NCBI RefSeq assembly: GCF_950295315.1 | Contig: NC_080164.1 | Coordinates: 8,254,082 to 8,318,081, forward strand | DNA: 64,000 bases | DNA from: Erinaceus europaeus | Taxonomy: Eukaryota; Chordata; Mammalia; Eulipotyphla; Erinaceidae | Direction of reading: 5' to 3' | In this document: piece after piece, positions 9,396 through 20,650 of the stretch | Layout: each line of letters starts with the position of its first letter | Position numbering within the stretch: the first letter of the stretch is position 1 | The notes under the pieces: generated by a model | The model's database searches: none | Told to the model about the DNA's origin: nothing | Seen by the model: only the letters and a program-made list of their open reading frames with translations | Made by a program: the position numbers and the translations under genes

Positions 9396-10224
9396 TTCAG
9401 CATTATGTGGTTTGCTTTCTTTTTGAGAATTCAATCATGTTGTATCTTTTCAAAATGCTTTACAGAAAATAGTTCTAATATGTCCATCATGTGCATCAGT
9501 TTCTTAGTCACTACAAACTAAAATACTATCTGCAATTTATTTACCATTATTTTGACTGAAATTATTATTTTTTTAATATCTTCATCATGCAGATGGAATG
9601 TTCTCCATTCTAAACCTCCATGGATATTAAAATTAGGAGAAATTGTTCAAGTTCTGTAGTTTTTATCTTGAATAAATGTTGCTAAATTTCCATCGAACAA
9701 GTTGGCTTAATTTTAGTTTTGGAAAGCCATCCTTTTTTTCCTTATTTAAGTCTTCAGATCCAAATTGACTTTCAGTGGTTTTCCCTTGGTAAGGTTACTT
9801 TGTCACGCATCTCTTTACTCATCTGTAAATGTTAAAATACCGTTTTTTTTTTTTAATCTAGTGGTTCGTTATTAATTGTACACATTCTGTGTTTTTATAT
9901 TCAGGGATGTCCCTTTATGTATGGTGTCAATTTGGTTTCATGTGAAATTACTACCAGTCTCTTTAGTTTGAAGTCTGTGAGGAGGACTTTGAAGTTATAC
10001 TCCACTAACCATTTCAGCCTGCAGATAGGATAAAGAGGTCCTAAATAAATAAATAAATAAGTCAGTCATGTGTTTTAATATCTCATGACAAGTTAGTTAA
10101 GTTGGGGGGATAAATGTAGTATGTCTTAATTTTTCCTATTAAGCCTTGTTTTTTTATATAATACAATAGTATAATATAATAGTATACTACATTTATTTTC
10201 ACTTACATTATAGAATAGATTGTT
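9396..10224. other. Unique A/T-rich sequence
   Basis: No gene or clear repeat is recognised. A short (AAAT)n run lies near 10043 and an A/T-rich imperfect repeat (ataatacaatagtata) near 10160. Confidence 0.4.
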
Positions 10225-10633
10225 TTCCTATTTCTAAAAACTTATTATATGTGTGTGTGTGTGTTTGTGTGTGTATTAGTGAGTTAATATTGATTTACAA
10301 AATTATGAGATAACATGGATATAATTCCATGCCATTTCCACCACCAGAGTTCTATGTCCCCATTGCCTCCATTGGAAACTGTAGTCGATCTCCCAGGTCA
10401 CACTTATGGATTGACTATTATTTCTATAACTATCTATATTCATATATGTTTATCCATTTTCCTATGGATATTTCTGCTTTTCTTCCTTTCTGGAAAAATA
10501 CCTATACCTATTACTACTTCTGAATGTCCTTCCTTTATTCCTTTCCTCTCTCCAGGTCTTGATGTAATTGGAGTTTAGAACTCTTTGGTCATCTTCCTTT
10601 AACACTTCTCCTCTTCTGGGAGTATGGACCCAA

Positions 10634-10846
10634 ATTTAAAAAAAAAATCTTTATTTATTGGCTAGAGACAGACAGACATCAAGAGGGAAGGGAGTGGTAG
10701 AGAGGGAGAGAGACAGAGAGACACCTGCAGCACTGCTTCACCACTTGTAAAGCTTTCCCCCTGCAGGTGGGGATGGGGGCTCAAAACCAGGTCCTTGCAC
10801 ATTGTAATACATGCGCTCAACCAAGTGCACTACCACCCAGCCCCCA
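10634..10846 (-). mobile_element. SINE-A, antisense
   Basis: The tail side (aatctttatttattggctag) and body 'ctttccccctgcaggtgggg' are followed by the head 'ccaagtgcactaccacccag'. It is inserted in the L1-3U copy, whose text resumes at about 10850. Confidence 0.9.
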
Positions 10847-11500
10847 GCCAGAATTCTTTAGAGGGTTCAGAAGGCGGTAGTTATGGCTTTTGTAGTTGCT
10901 TCTCCTCTAGACATGGGTGTTCATAGGTTGATCCATACCTCCAGCCTAATTCTATCTTTCCCTAGTGGGGCAGGGCTCTGGAGAGGTGATTCTGGGACAC
11001 ATTGGTGAGATAATCTGCCCAGGTAAGTGAGGATGAATCATAGTAGCATATGCAGCTTGTTGGCTGAAAGGCAGGAATATATAAAATAGAATAAAATATT
11101 TAGTAAACAGGAACCAAGCAGTAGGAATAAAGCAGATGAGAATAGAGATCTTAGTGTGGAAAGAAGCTAGGATGCTTATTTTAGATATTTTCCTAGGGGC
11201 TCATAAGACCTCTTATGAGACTCTCCAAGAACTTGCCCTTACTATAAAGCAGAAATAGTATCAAGGAAAACTGGTCCTGTAATGAGTGCAGCCTAGAATG
11301 TTCCCAGCTGGGTTCAGGGGCTGCGAACACAGACTGACAGAGACTCAAAGATTACACAGCCTCCCATGCTAAATGTGAATATGTATGAAATATGTATGAC
11401 TCCTGGACCAGATCAATGGGGTAAACAGTAATTATATTTATAGATTCCTTTGAGTTTGGCAGCTACACTTTGTCCTAATCCAGCTTTAAATCCTCTCCTT

Positions 11501-11913
11501 GTGATTGAAAAGAGAGTTAACTCTCTTTTCAATCACCAGGTTCCAGATGCCACCAGGATGCTGGCCAGGCTTCCCTGGATTGAAGACCCCACCAATGTGT
11601 CCTGGAGCTCAGCTTCCCCAGAGACACACCTTACTAGGGAAAGAGAGAGGCAGACTGGGAGTATGGACCGACCAGTCAACGCCCATGTTCAGCGGGGAAG
11701 CAATTACAGAAGCCAGACCTTCTACCTTCTGCAACCCTCAACGACCCTGGGTCCATGCTCCCAGAGGGCTAGAGAATGGGAAAACTACCATGGGAGGGGG
11801 TGGGTTATGGGGATTGGGTGGTGGGAATTGTGTGGAGTTGTACCCCTCCTACCTTATGCTTTTGTTCACTAATCCTTTCTTAAATAAAAAATTTAAAAAA
11901 ATAAAAAAAAAAA
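11501..11913 (+). mobile_element. Young L1-3U retrocopy with terminal palindrome and 14-bp TSD
   Basis: The copy ends in a long A-rich tail and is flanked by a perfect duplication, taaatcctctcctt, at 11487-11500 and 11914-11927. It is 5' truncated. Its first 36 bases are a perfect palindrome (11501-11536): the half-site aactctcttttcaatcac belongs to the element and is preceded by its exact reverse complement. A 90-residue open frame (11605-11872) is shared with other copies. Confidence 0.92.
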
Positions 11914-12185
11914 TAAATCCTCTCCTTAACTCTGACACCATCTTCCCAGACAATATTTTTAGTTCACTCTTTGTTAAGTATCAATCTTGGTGAAAAATTA
12001 CTGAGGTCATGGACCCCTGTTATGTGTATTTTTATGCAATCTTTATAATTAAAAAGTCAAACAAATATCTCAAAAGTTATAACAGACTCTAGATTATAAA
12101 GGATATGTGACCTTAAATTTCCTCTCATACTTTAGCCAGGTTATTTGGAGTGATCAGGTGATGTTAAGAACACCGAGACCATTAG

Positions 12186-12641
12186 TGTTGGGTTGTGCAT
12201 CACGGGAGGGAGAAGAGACCAGGAACTCCTGGTGGAGTGGGAACGCAAATCTTTATTCACTCTGACGGTCCAGAGTTGGGTGTGAGCACAGCAGTTTAGG
12301 CCACATGGATCTAGCAGAATGGCCACCTCCCAGTATGCCCACAAGCCCTTTTCCAGGTCTTCTCCAGGTCAGGGAGTGGAAGAGAGAGGGGTGAAATTGG
12401 AACAACAGCGGGATTTATAGGGTAAAGACAGAAGAGGCAAGTCGGGAATGGGATTGACTAGGAAAGGGGGTGGAGAGAGGCAAAAGGCATGCTGGGAAGG
12501 TGGAAGCATCCTTAGCAACTGTTGAGATGGTTTTTACTGAATTAGCAATACCTTGAGGGGATAACATGGTGGTGGGGATCTTTTAGGCAAAACAATGATT
12601 ATGTAAGCAGAGCAGGGGGGCTGACTTTCAAGCACAGAACA
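12186..12641 (-). mobile_element. Solo LTR, group LTR-B
   Basis: On the minus strand it runs TGTTCTGTGCTTG ... CACAACCCAACA. AATAAAG lies near 12250 (minus strand), and an extended match to 4244-4757 includes 'agcccttttcc' and 'ggcatgctgggaagg'. It is flanked by TTAG on both sides (12182-12185, 12642-12645). If the terminal CA is counted as flank, CATTAG is duplicated at 12180-12185 and 12640-12645. No viral genes remain. Confidence 0.82.
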
Positions 12642-12645
12642 TTAG

Positions 12646-12956
12646 CAGCACAGAACTGAATTTTGCAGCTCCCCACACTGCACAGCTAAAGGTAATTAAT
12701 CATCATACTAATTATGTGTTAATTTTCCTGGGCTGTACTATATTCTAGATCCTTGTAGACTTCAGAGTTCCTTGGAGTTTAATTCAACAAGCATTTATTT
12801 ACTGAGTTCCTGTGCTCAGACAGACCCTCCAAACACACAGAATTTTACATTTCTAAGAAAAGCTGATAGAGAATAGGTGAGAAAGTGGTGATCTAGACAT
12901 AATGAAATGCTTTCTGGAATAAAAGGAAAAGCCAACATCATTAGAGTGATTTCTTT
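12646..12956. other. Mostly unique; weak L2-like motif
   Basis: The text 'caacaagcatttatttactg' at about 12786 resembles the L2 relic phrase 'aacaaatatttattgagc'. Nothing else is recognised. Confidence 0.35.
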
Positions 12957-13162
12957 CTTTTTAATAGTATTTTTACTTATTATTGGGTAGAGACAGAGAG
13001 AAACTGAGAAGGAAGGGGAGATAGGGAGGAAAACAGAGAAACACCCGGAGCACTACTTCACCACTCATGAAGCTCTCCCCCTGCAGGTGGGGGCCTGGGG
13101 CTTGAACCTAAATCCTTGAACACTATAATGTGTGCCTAACCAGGTGAGCCACCGTCTGGTCA
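12957..13162 (-). mobile_element. SINE-A, antisense
   Basis: The series 'attattgggtagagacagag', 'ctccccctgcaggtgggggc' and the head 'ccaggtgagccaccgtctgg' identifies an older, moderately diverged copy. Confidence 0.88.
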
Positions 13163-13702
13163 CTCAAGTGTTTTCTTTCCCTCTTTGTCCTTTCATCTTT
13201 CTGAATTTATGATTGACTTGCCATTTCTCTCTTTGCTCTCCACTGTTGTTCTGTCATTACTCCCACTCTCTGCAGGCTCACTGTAGTCTTAAAATATTTA
13301 CTATAATTGTCCCTTGGAAGAACACGAGGTACCATGCTAACAACATGCCTATTTTTCAAGGAAAGTCCTTTTACAATTGCACGTAAACAAGAATTATTGT
13401 TTTAGACAAGCTCACCCAAGGCAAATAATCTCTGGTACTAGTTTCTGGCACAACACTATCGCCAAACATCCATCTTACTCAAAGTTGAGGCTGAAGCACT
13501 TTTCTTACCTCATGCTCTTGTCTTCCCTCCTAACTTTGACATCCTCAGTTCTTGCCAAGTATTCTGTAACTGGAGTTGCTTAGGTTACTCGCAGGGTCTG
13601 TGATGTCCTCAACTGGGCAAAGATTTATGCTAAGTAAAATATATGCTAAGTAAAGAAGTTTACAATGGGGGATGGTGGTATTAGTATATTTGATTAATTT
13701 CT
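13163..13702. other. Unique sequence
   Basis: No gene or repeat is recognised. A 68-codon frame (13377-13583, +) has no recognisable domain. Confidence 0.35.
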
Positions 13703-13907
13703 TAAAAAAATTTTTTTTAAATATTTATTTGATAGAGTAACACAAACACACACACATACACACACACACTCTCACACACACACTCACAGAAAGAGAGAGA
13801 GATAGAGACATATCAACTGTCATAAATAGTGCCAACTATTGAACCTGAGTTCCCTGAAGTCTGAAACATGAATCCTATGTGATTCCTTGTATGAAACTCC
13901 CCAGCCC
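13703..13907 (-). mobile_element. SINE-D-like, antisense, with (CA)n
   Basis: A T/A-rich tail and a (CA)n/(GA)n block are followed by the remnant 'gaacctgagttccctgaagt' and an end 'gaaactccccagccca'. It is strongly decayed. Confidence 0.5.
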
Positions 13908-14129
13908 AGTTAGACGATCTTTCTGTTAATGCAACTACTTAGCAGGCCTGTAATGAGATCAGTTACTCAGTCATGTACCCAATTCGTCATCTGTGAAATG
14001 TTATTTCTTTTTATTGTCAGAGAAGAAGGGAGAATGACTGGGATCCCTGGAAAGCAGAGCTAAGTGATAGTTTGATAGTTTAGTATTATTCACCTTACCT
14101 TATTGAGAAAGAAAAGTAATAGCTCATTG

Positions 14130-14370
14130 GGCATGGAGGCTGCTCAGCTGGTAGAGTGCACCTACTGCCATGCACAAGGACCCAGGTCCTAGCCCCTGGC
14201 CACCGCTTGGGAGTGCCTGCAGTGGGGAGGCTTCTCAAGTGATGGAATAGTGCTACAATTCTCCTCTCTTTATTTATCTGTCTTCCACCCTCTGTCTAAA
14301 AAGAAGAGCAGAGAATAGTGGAGTTATTCAGGCACAGAGCCCTGGCCAACAACTTAGTGGCAAATACTAG
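14130..14370 (+). mobile_element. Old SINE, plus strand
   Basis: A tRNA-like head (ggctgctcagctggtagagt) is followed by 'gccatgcacaaggacccagg', a CT-rich segment, and a 3' module-like end (cacagagccctggccaacaa). It is diverged from the young families. Confidence 0.65.
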
Positions 14371-14462
14371 TACCCCTACTACTTCTGCTACTTTGAATTC
14401 TGCTACAATGACAACTACTACTAATGATAATAATAGGTGTAGTAATAACAACAATAATCTTA

Positions 14463-14550
14463 GCTCTAGTTAATGTACTGATATGTTCCAGGTACTCTGC
14501 TAAGCCTTTGAACATGGATTATCCAGTTAAATAGTCACATTAATACTACA
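14463..14550 (+). mobile_element. MIR-like relic
   Basis: The text 'tatgttccaggtactctgct' resembles the MIR/L2 phrase 'tatgtgccaggcactgtgct', and 'tggattatccagttaaatag' follows as in MIR. Confidence 0.5.
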
Positions 14551-16715
14551 AAGTAATTTTTTTAAATTTATTTATTGGGGAATTAATGTTTTGAATTCAA
14601 CAGTAAGTACAATAGTTTTTACATGAATAACATTTCCCAGTTTTCCATATAACAATACAACCCCCACTAGGTCCTCTGTCATCCTTTTTGGACCTGTATT
14701 CTCCCTACTACTCAACCCAGAGTCTTCTACTTTGGTGTAATACACCAATTCCAGTTCAGCTTCTACTTGTGTTTTCTATTCTGATCTTGTTTTTCAGCTT
14801 CTGCCTGAGAGTGAGGTCATCCCGTATTCATCCTTCTGTTTCTGACTTATTTCACTTAACGTGATTTTTTCAAGATTCATCCAAGATCGACTGAAAATGG
14901 TGAAATCACCGTGTTTAATAGTTGAGTAGTATTCCATTGTGTATATAGACCACAACTTGCTCAGCCACTCATCTATTGTTGGACACCTGGGTTGCTTCCA
15001 AGATTTGGCTAATACAAATGGTGCTGCTAAGAACATATGTGTACACAAATCTTTTTGGATGGGTGTATTGGGTTCCCCAGGAGAGGAATTGCAGGATCGT
15101 AGGGTAGGTCCATTTCTAGCCTTCTGAGAGTTCTCCAGAATGTTCTCCACAGAGATTGGACCAAGTTACATTCCCACAGGAGGGTTCATTTGGCCTCACA
15201 ACCTCTCCAGCATTTGTTGCTACCTTTTCTTATGTATGACATTCTCATAGGAGAGAAGTGTTATCTTATTGTTGACTTGGAGCATTTTGTGTTTCACAGC
15301 CTTTTGTATCTCTTTTGTGGTGAATATTCTTTCCATGTTCTCTCCCCATTTTTGGATGGGGTTATTTGTTTTCTTGTGGTTGAGTTTGGCAAGTTCTTTA
15401 TATATTTTGGTTATTAAATTCTTGTCTAATGTATGGCATGTAAAGATCTTCCCCCATTCTGTGAAGGGTCTCTTGGTTTGGGTAGTGGTTTCTTTTGCTA
15501 TGCAGAAGCTTTTTAATTTGATGTAGTGGTTTCTTTTGCTTTGCAGAAGCTTTTTAATTTGATAGGTTTATACTTGCCTTAGTCTTTTTGTAATTGGATT
15601 CATTTCATTGAAGATGTCTTCAAAATTTATACGGAAAAGAGTTCTGCCAATATTTTCCTGTAAGCATCTGATAGTTTCTGGTATAACATCCAACTCCTTG
15701 AGCCACTTGGAATTTACTTTTGTATTTGGTAAAATATAGTGGTTTAGTTTCATTCTTCTCCATGTTTCAAACCATTTTTTCCAACATCATTTGTTGAAGA
15801 GACTCTGCTTTCCCCACTTAGTAGTCTGGGCACCTTTGTCAAAGATTAGATGTCCATAGGTGGGGGGGCTTACTTCTGGGCTCTCAATTCTATTCCACTG
15901 GTCAGTGTGTCTATTCATGTTCCAGTTCCAAGCAGTTTTGATTACAATGGCCCTATAATACAATTTGAGATCTGACAGTGTGATGCCTCCAGTTCTGTTC
16001 TTTCTTCTCAAGATTGTTTTGGAAATTCTAGGTCTTTTCTGGTTCCAGATAAACATTTGTAGCATTTGTTCTATTCTCCTAAAAAATGTGCTTGGGATCT
16101 TGATGGGAATAGAATTAAATTTGTATATGGCTCTGGGTAGTATATTCATTTTGATGATGTTAATTCTTCCAACCCATAAACATGGAATATCTTTCCACTT
16201 CTTTGTGTCTTTTTCAATTTCCTTGAGTAGTGACTCATAATTTTCAGTATACAAGTCTTTCAGTTCTTTTCTTAAGTTTTTTCCTAGATATTTTATTGTT
16301 TTTGTTGCAATAGTAAAAGAAATTGATTTCTGGATTTCATGTTCTTATAACTTAGTGTTTGCATAGAGGAATGCCACTGACTTTTGAATGCTAATTTTGT
16401 AGAATGCCACCTTACTGTATTGCCTGATGATTTCCAACAGCTTGCTGCTGGATTCCTTATGTTTTTCTATGTATACTTGTTGGTATGCTTCTAAGACCCC
16501 TCTGTTTCATTGGTTTAATCCCCCCTGCTTAACACTGTATTCTATTTACATAACCACTGTTCACTAAGCACTTCCCTGCAGGGCATTGGATTAATCCCCA
16601 TTGGTTCATGATGTCTTTTTGCTCTGCCCTCTCTCGTAGTACACCCTGGTTTGCACCAGTCACTTTTCGCTCCACCCTCTCTATGTCACATCCTGTTTCC
16701 ACCCTACTTGGCGAG

Positions 16716-16728
16716 TATATATATATAA
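16716..16728 (+). promoter_or_regulatory. LTR TATA-like box
   Basis: The run tatatatatataa lies about 60-70 bp before the LTR polyadenylation signal. This is the expected place for the retroviral core promoter at the U3/R border. Activity is not known. Confidence 0.55.
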
Positions 16729-16788
16729 GGACAGGATTGTGATTATAGTTTAGATTAGCTTGGCTTAGATTGTGCTGCGTTCTGCATG

Positions 16789-16794
16789 AATAAA
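16789..16794 (+). terminator. LTR polyadenylation signal AATAAA
   Basis: AATAAA lies about 70 bp from the LTR 3' end, in the R region, and is shared with the LTR-A copy at 1721-2082. Confidence 0.65.
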
Positions 16795-19029
16795 GAGATA
16801 CTGCATACCACTCAGCCATGAGTCCCTGGTCGTTTGTCTCCCGCCCACGAAGCTAGCCTGACATATACTAACATGTCATCTGGAAATAGGGAGAGTTTGA
16901 CTTCTTCTCTTCCAAACTGTATCCCTCTAATTCCTTGCTCCTGCCTGATTACTATGGCAAGAACTTCCAACACTATGTTGAATAGTAGTGGTGATAGTGG
17001 GCTGCCCTGTCTAGTATCTGATCTGAGGGAAAATGCTTCCAGATTTTCACTGTTGAGTATGATGTTGGCTGTAAGTTTGCTATATATAGACTCCACTATC
17101 TTAAGGGATTTTCCATCTACTCTCATTTTTTGTAGTGTTTTGATCATAAAGGTATTTTGTATTCTGTCAAAGGCTTTCTTTGCGTCTATTGATATGACCA
17201 TGTGATTTTTGGTCTTGCTTTTAATTATGTGGTGGATCACATTAATTGATTTACATATAATAAACCAACCTTGCATCCCTGGGATAAACCCTACTTGGTC
17301 ATGATGAACAATCATTTTAATATACTGCTGTATCCAGTTGACTAGAATTCTGTTCAAATTTTAGCATCTATGCTCATAAGAGATATTGGTCTGCAGTTTT
17401 CTTTTTTTGGTTGTGTCCCTGTCTGCTTTTGGTATCAGAGTGATGTTGGCTTCATAGAAACTGGGAGTATTCCTGTGTCTTCAGTCTTCTTGAAGAATTT
17501 TAAAAGTAGAGGTGGTATTAATTCTTCATTGAAGGTTTTGTAGAATTTACTTGTAAAACCATCTGGTCCAGGACTTTTATTCTTGGAACATTTTTTGGTA
17601 ACTGTTTCAATTTCATTAGCTGTGATGGGCCTGTTCATATTATCTAGCTCCGCTTTATTTAATTTGGGAAGTTTGTGGGTAACTAGGAACTCGTCCATTT
17701 CTTCTACGTTCTCTAGCTTGCTGGCATAGAGTTGTTCATAGAAGCCTCACATGATATGTTGAAGTTCTGTGGTGTCTGTTGTGATATCTTCTGTTTCATT
17801 TATGATCCTATTTGGGTCTTCTCCCTTCTTTGTTTTGTGAGTCTGGCTAAAGGTTTGTCAATTTTGTTCACTCTTCTGAATAACCAACATTTACTTTCCT
17901 TGATATTTTGTATGATTTTCTCATTTTCAATGTTATTTGTTTCTGCCCTGACTTTAATTATTTCTGTCTTTCTGGTTCCTTTAGGGTTGTTTTTTCTTCT
18001 TCTTTTAGGTCTTTAAGGTGTTCAATCAGGTTGTTTATTTGTGCTTTTTCTTGTTTCCTAATGTGTGCTTGTATGGCTATAAACTTCCCTCTCTGTACTG
18101 CCTTAGCTGTGTCCCAAATATTTTGATAGCTTGTGTCTTCATTTTCGTTGAACTCTCAAAACATTTTGATTTCTTCCTTGATTTCCTCTTTGACCCAATA
18201 GTTGTTAAGTAGTGTATTGTTGAACTTCCACATTTTGGGACTATTACCAATCTTTTTTTGATTGTTAAGTGTTAGTTCAATTCCACTGTGGTCTGAGAAG
18301 ATGCTTGGGATAATTTCAATGCTCTTGAATTTACTTATCCTGTCTTTGTGGCTTAGCATATGGTCTGTGCTTGAGAAAGACCCACGTGGACTTGAGTAAA
18401 ATGTTATTACAGTTTCTTGGGGTAAACGACTCTGAAAATGTCCAATAGTTCTAGTTTTTCTATCTCCTCATTTAGCTCCCTCATTTCTTTATTGATTTTT
18501 GCCAAGATGATTGGTTAAGTTGAGAGAGTGGGGTGTTGAAGTCCCCTACTATGATTGTGTTGCTGTTAATATATTGCTGTAGCTCTTTCCGTAGATGTTT
18601 GATTTATTTAGATGACTTCTCATTAGGTGCATAGATGTTAATATTTGCTAAGTCCTCTTGATTGATCCTCTGAACTTAACTAATGTCCATCCCTAACTTT
18701 TTTATTTTTATTTATTTTAAAGTCTATCATGTCAGATATGAGAATAGCTGTTCCTTCCCTTTTTTGTTGGCCATTGGCTTGTATGATAGTTTTCCATCCT
18801 TTCACTTTGAGTCTGTGTTTATCTTGTTGAGTTAGGTGGGTTTCCTGTAGACAGCATGTTGTTGGGTTATGTTTTTCTAATCCATCTTCCTACTCTGTGC
18901 CTTGTAATAGGTGAATTCAGTCCATTGATATTTACTGATATAAAAGATTGAAGATATTTTAATGCTATTATTATAGATTTTCAGAGTGTTCTGATATATT
19001 ACATATTTATGGTGGTCAGACTGTTTATA

Positions 19030-20250
19030 GGAGATCTTTCAGAACTTCTCTCAGGGCAGGCTTGGTGATGGTTGATTCAACTGTTGCATGTCTGAGAAGG
19101 TTTTTTTTTTTAAATATTTATTTATTCCCTTTTTTGTTGCCCTTATTGTTTTACTATAATTATTCTTGTTGTTGTCATTGTTGAATAGGACAGAGAGAAA
19201 TAGAGAAGGGGGAGACAGAGATGGGGAGACAAAGACAGACACCTGAAGACCTGCTTCACCGCTTGTGAAATGACTCCCCTGCAGGTGGGGAGACAGTGGC
19301 TTGAATATTATGCTAGTCCTTACACTTTGCTCTATGTGTGCTTAACCCACTGTGTTACTGCCCGACTCCCATCTGAGAAGGTTTTTATGCCTCCATCTAG
19401 TCTGAATGACAGTCTAGCAGGATACAGTAGTCTTGGTTTAAAACCTTTCTTATTGAGCACTCAATAGATATCTTGCCATTCTCTTCTGGCCTGTAGTGTT
19501 TGTGTGGAGAAGTCTGCTGCTAATCTTATAGGTTTTCCTTTGTAGGTGACTCTTCTTTTTTCTCTTGCAGCCTTCAGGATCCTTTCTTTATCCTTATTCC
19601 TTTCCATTCTAAATAGGATGTCTCTTGGTGTTTTTAAGTCTGGGTTAATTCTTTTTGGGACCCTCTGGGCTTCTTGAATCTTTATGTCTTTGATGTTGTC
19701 TAGACTAGAGAAGTTTTCAGCTATTATGGCCTGAAGAATACTTTCTTCCTCTCCCTCTCTTTCTTCCTCTGGTAAGCCAATAAAGTGTATATTATTTCTT
19801 TTGAAGTCATCCCACAGGTCTCTGTGGTTGTTTTATGTATCTCTTAATCTCTTTTTGAGATCTCTTACTTCTTTTTTAGTTGTCTCTAATTCATCCTCGA
19901 TCTTGCTAATTCTGTCTTCAGCCTCAATTATTCTATTCTCTCTCCCCTCTACTGTTTTCTGTAGTTTATCTATTTTATTGCCCTGTTCTCATACTGTTTT
20001 AGCTTGTTCAGCTAGTTGTGTTCTTAGCTCAGCTATTTCATCTTTCAGCTCTCTAATGTTTAACCTTGAGATTATTAGTGTTTTCTTCCAGGGTCTCATT
20101 TGTTGTTTCTGCATTTCTGATGATAATTATTTTGAGATCTTTACTCACTCCTGTGATTATTTCCTTAACTAGTGTTTGTATATTGACCTCATTATTTTGT
20201 GCCTCAAACTTTGGGGGGGCTTTGAGCTGGACTCTTGTCTTGGTTCATTT
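19030..20250 (-). pseudogene. L1 ORF1 (RNA-binding protein) remnant
   Basis: The position between ORF2 and the 5' UTR, and antisense phrases such as 'ccattctcttctggcctgta' and 'cagccttcaggatcctttct', match the ORF1 part of mammalian L1. ORF1p is the trimeric coiled-coil RNA chaperone of the L1 particle. The frame is broken by stops and by the SINE at 19106-19371, which falls in the C-terminal half. Confidence 0.75.
19106..19371 (-). mobile_element. SINE-B, antisense, with 15-bp TSD
   Basis: A full antisense SINE-B runs from its T-rich tail to 'gttactgcccgactccca'. The exact duplication tctgagaaggttttt at 19091-19105 and 19372-19386 shows insertion into L1 ORF1. Confidence 0.95.
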
Positions 20251-20524
20251 CTCCAGTATTTCTTCTTGTTTACCCATTCTATATAGTATGTTATAAGGTC
20301 CCCCTCTCAGTACTTTTCAAATTACTGATCACTCTTGCCTGGATTGACTTGTGTCTAAGTAAGGTACTTGAAAGGTTCACAGTTGTGGAAATTGACAGTT
20401 GTTTAAATGTTATTTTATTCCCTGAGTTGGAGTACAGTGGCTTTAAAAGCCTCTTTTGTTCTTTTTCTTCCTTGTAGGTATATAAACTTTAAGTAGGCTT
20501 CTTAGCTTAATTCCTCACTCCTGA

Positions 20525-20650
20525 CCAAGAGATAAAGCAGGGTGGGGAGAGATAATACAGTGGTTATGCAAAGAGACTCTCACACCCCAAGGACCCAAAG
20601 CTCAGGGTTTAATTCAGCTTCTCTGCCAAGCTAGGCAGCAGTGCTGGGCC
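20525..20650 (+). mobile_element. SINE-C-like segment in the L1 5' UTR region
   Basis: The text 'gtggttatgcaaagagactc' matches the SINE-C head seen at 47168, 61440 and 63939. It is either an old SINE insertion or a sequence shared with the L1 5' UTR. Confidence 0.55.

Larger units (their letters stand above)
10225..12000 (-). mobile_element. L1-3U copy with 5' inversion, host of two insertions
   Basis: From the left, 10225-11200 reads as the antisense of L1-3U, starting with a (GT)n-bearing tail and 'ttccaccaccagagttctat'. From about 11210 the text switches to the sense strand of a more upstream part (ggtcctgtaatgagtgcagc; compare the antisense at about 31500). The sense block ends near 'catcttcccagacaat', close in the element to where the antisense block stops. 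That is the layout of a 5'-inverted (twin-primed) insertion. It hosts a SINE-A (10634-10846) and a younger L1-3U copy (11501-11913). Confidence 0.7.
16478..16863 (+). mobile_element. Solo LTR, group LTR-A, inside L1 ORF2
   Basis: It has TG...CA ends (TGTTGGTATGC ... GCTAGCCTGACA) and a perfect 6-bp duplication, tatact, at 16472-16477 and 16864-16869. The other L1 copies show the uninterrupted site. A TATA-like run lies at 16716-16728 and AATAAA at 16789-16794, the normal U3-R layout. The exact duplication indicates a class II-type integration followed by LTR-LTR recombination. No gag, pol or env remains. Confidence 0.95.
14794..18950 (-). pseudogene. L1 ORF2 (endonuclease-reverse transcriptase), inactivated
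   Basis: ORF2p nicks DNA and copies L1 RNA at the nick. The C-terminal region ends at a stop at 14794 (...QKQKDEYGM... nearby). The reverse-transcriptase region (about 17700-16250) holds [14 protein letters not shown], but the catalytic box reads FPDD in place of FADD at 16875-16886. The LTR lies 5 bp from the edge of that box. The endonuclease region lies beyond about 17700. Multiple stops and frameshifts separate the open pieces (14794-15150, 15787-16254, 16812-17357, 17435-17698). The piece at 16812-17357 ends in residues encoded by the LTR, an accidental fusion. Confidence 0.9.

Noticed and set aside
11501..11536. The palindrome as a transcription-factor operator or terminator
   Set aside because: Its position exactly at the junction of a retrocopy with its target duplication points to an insertion scar.
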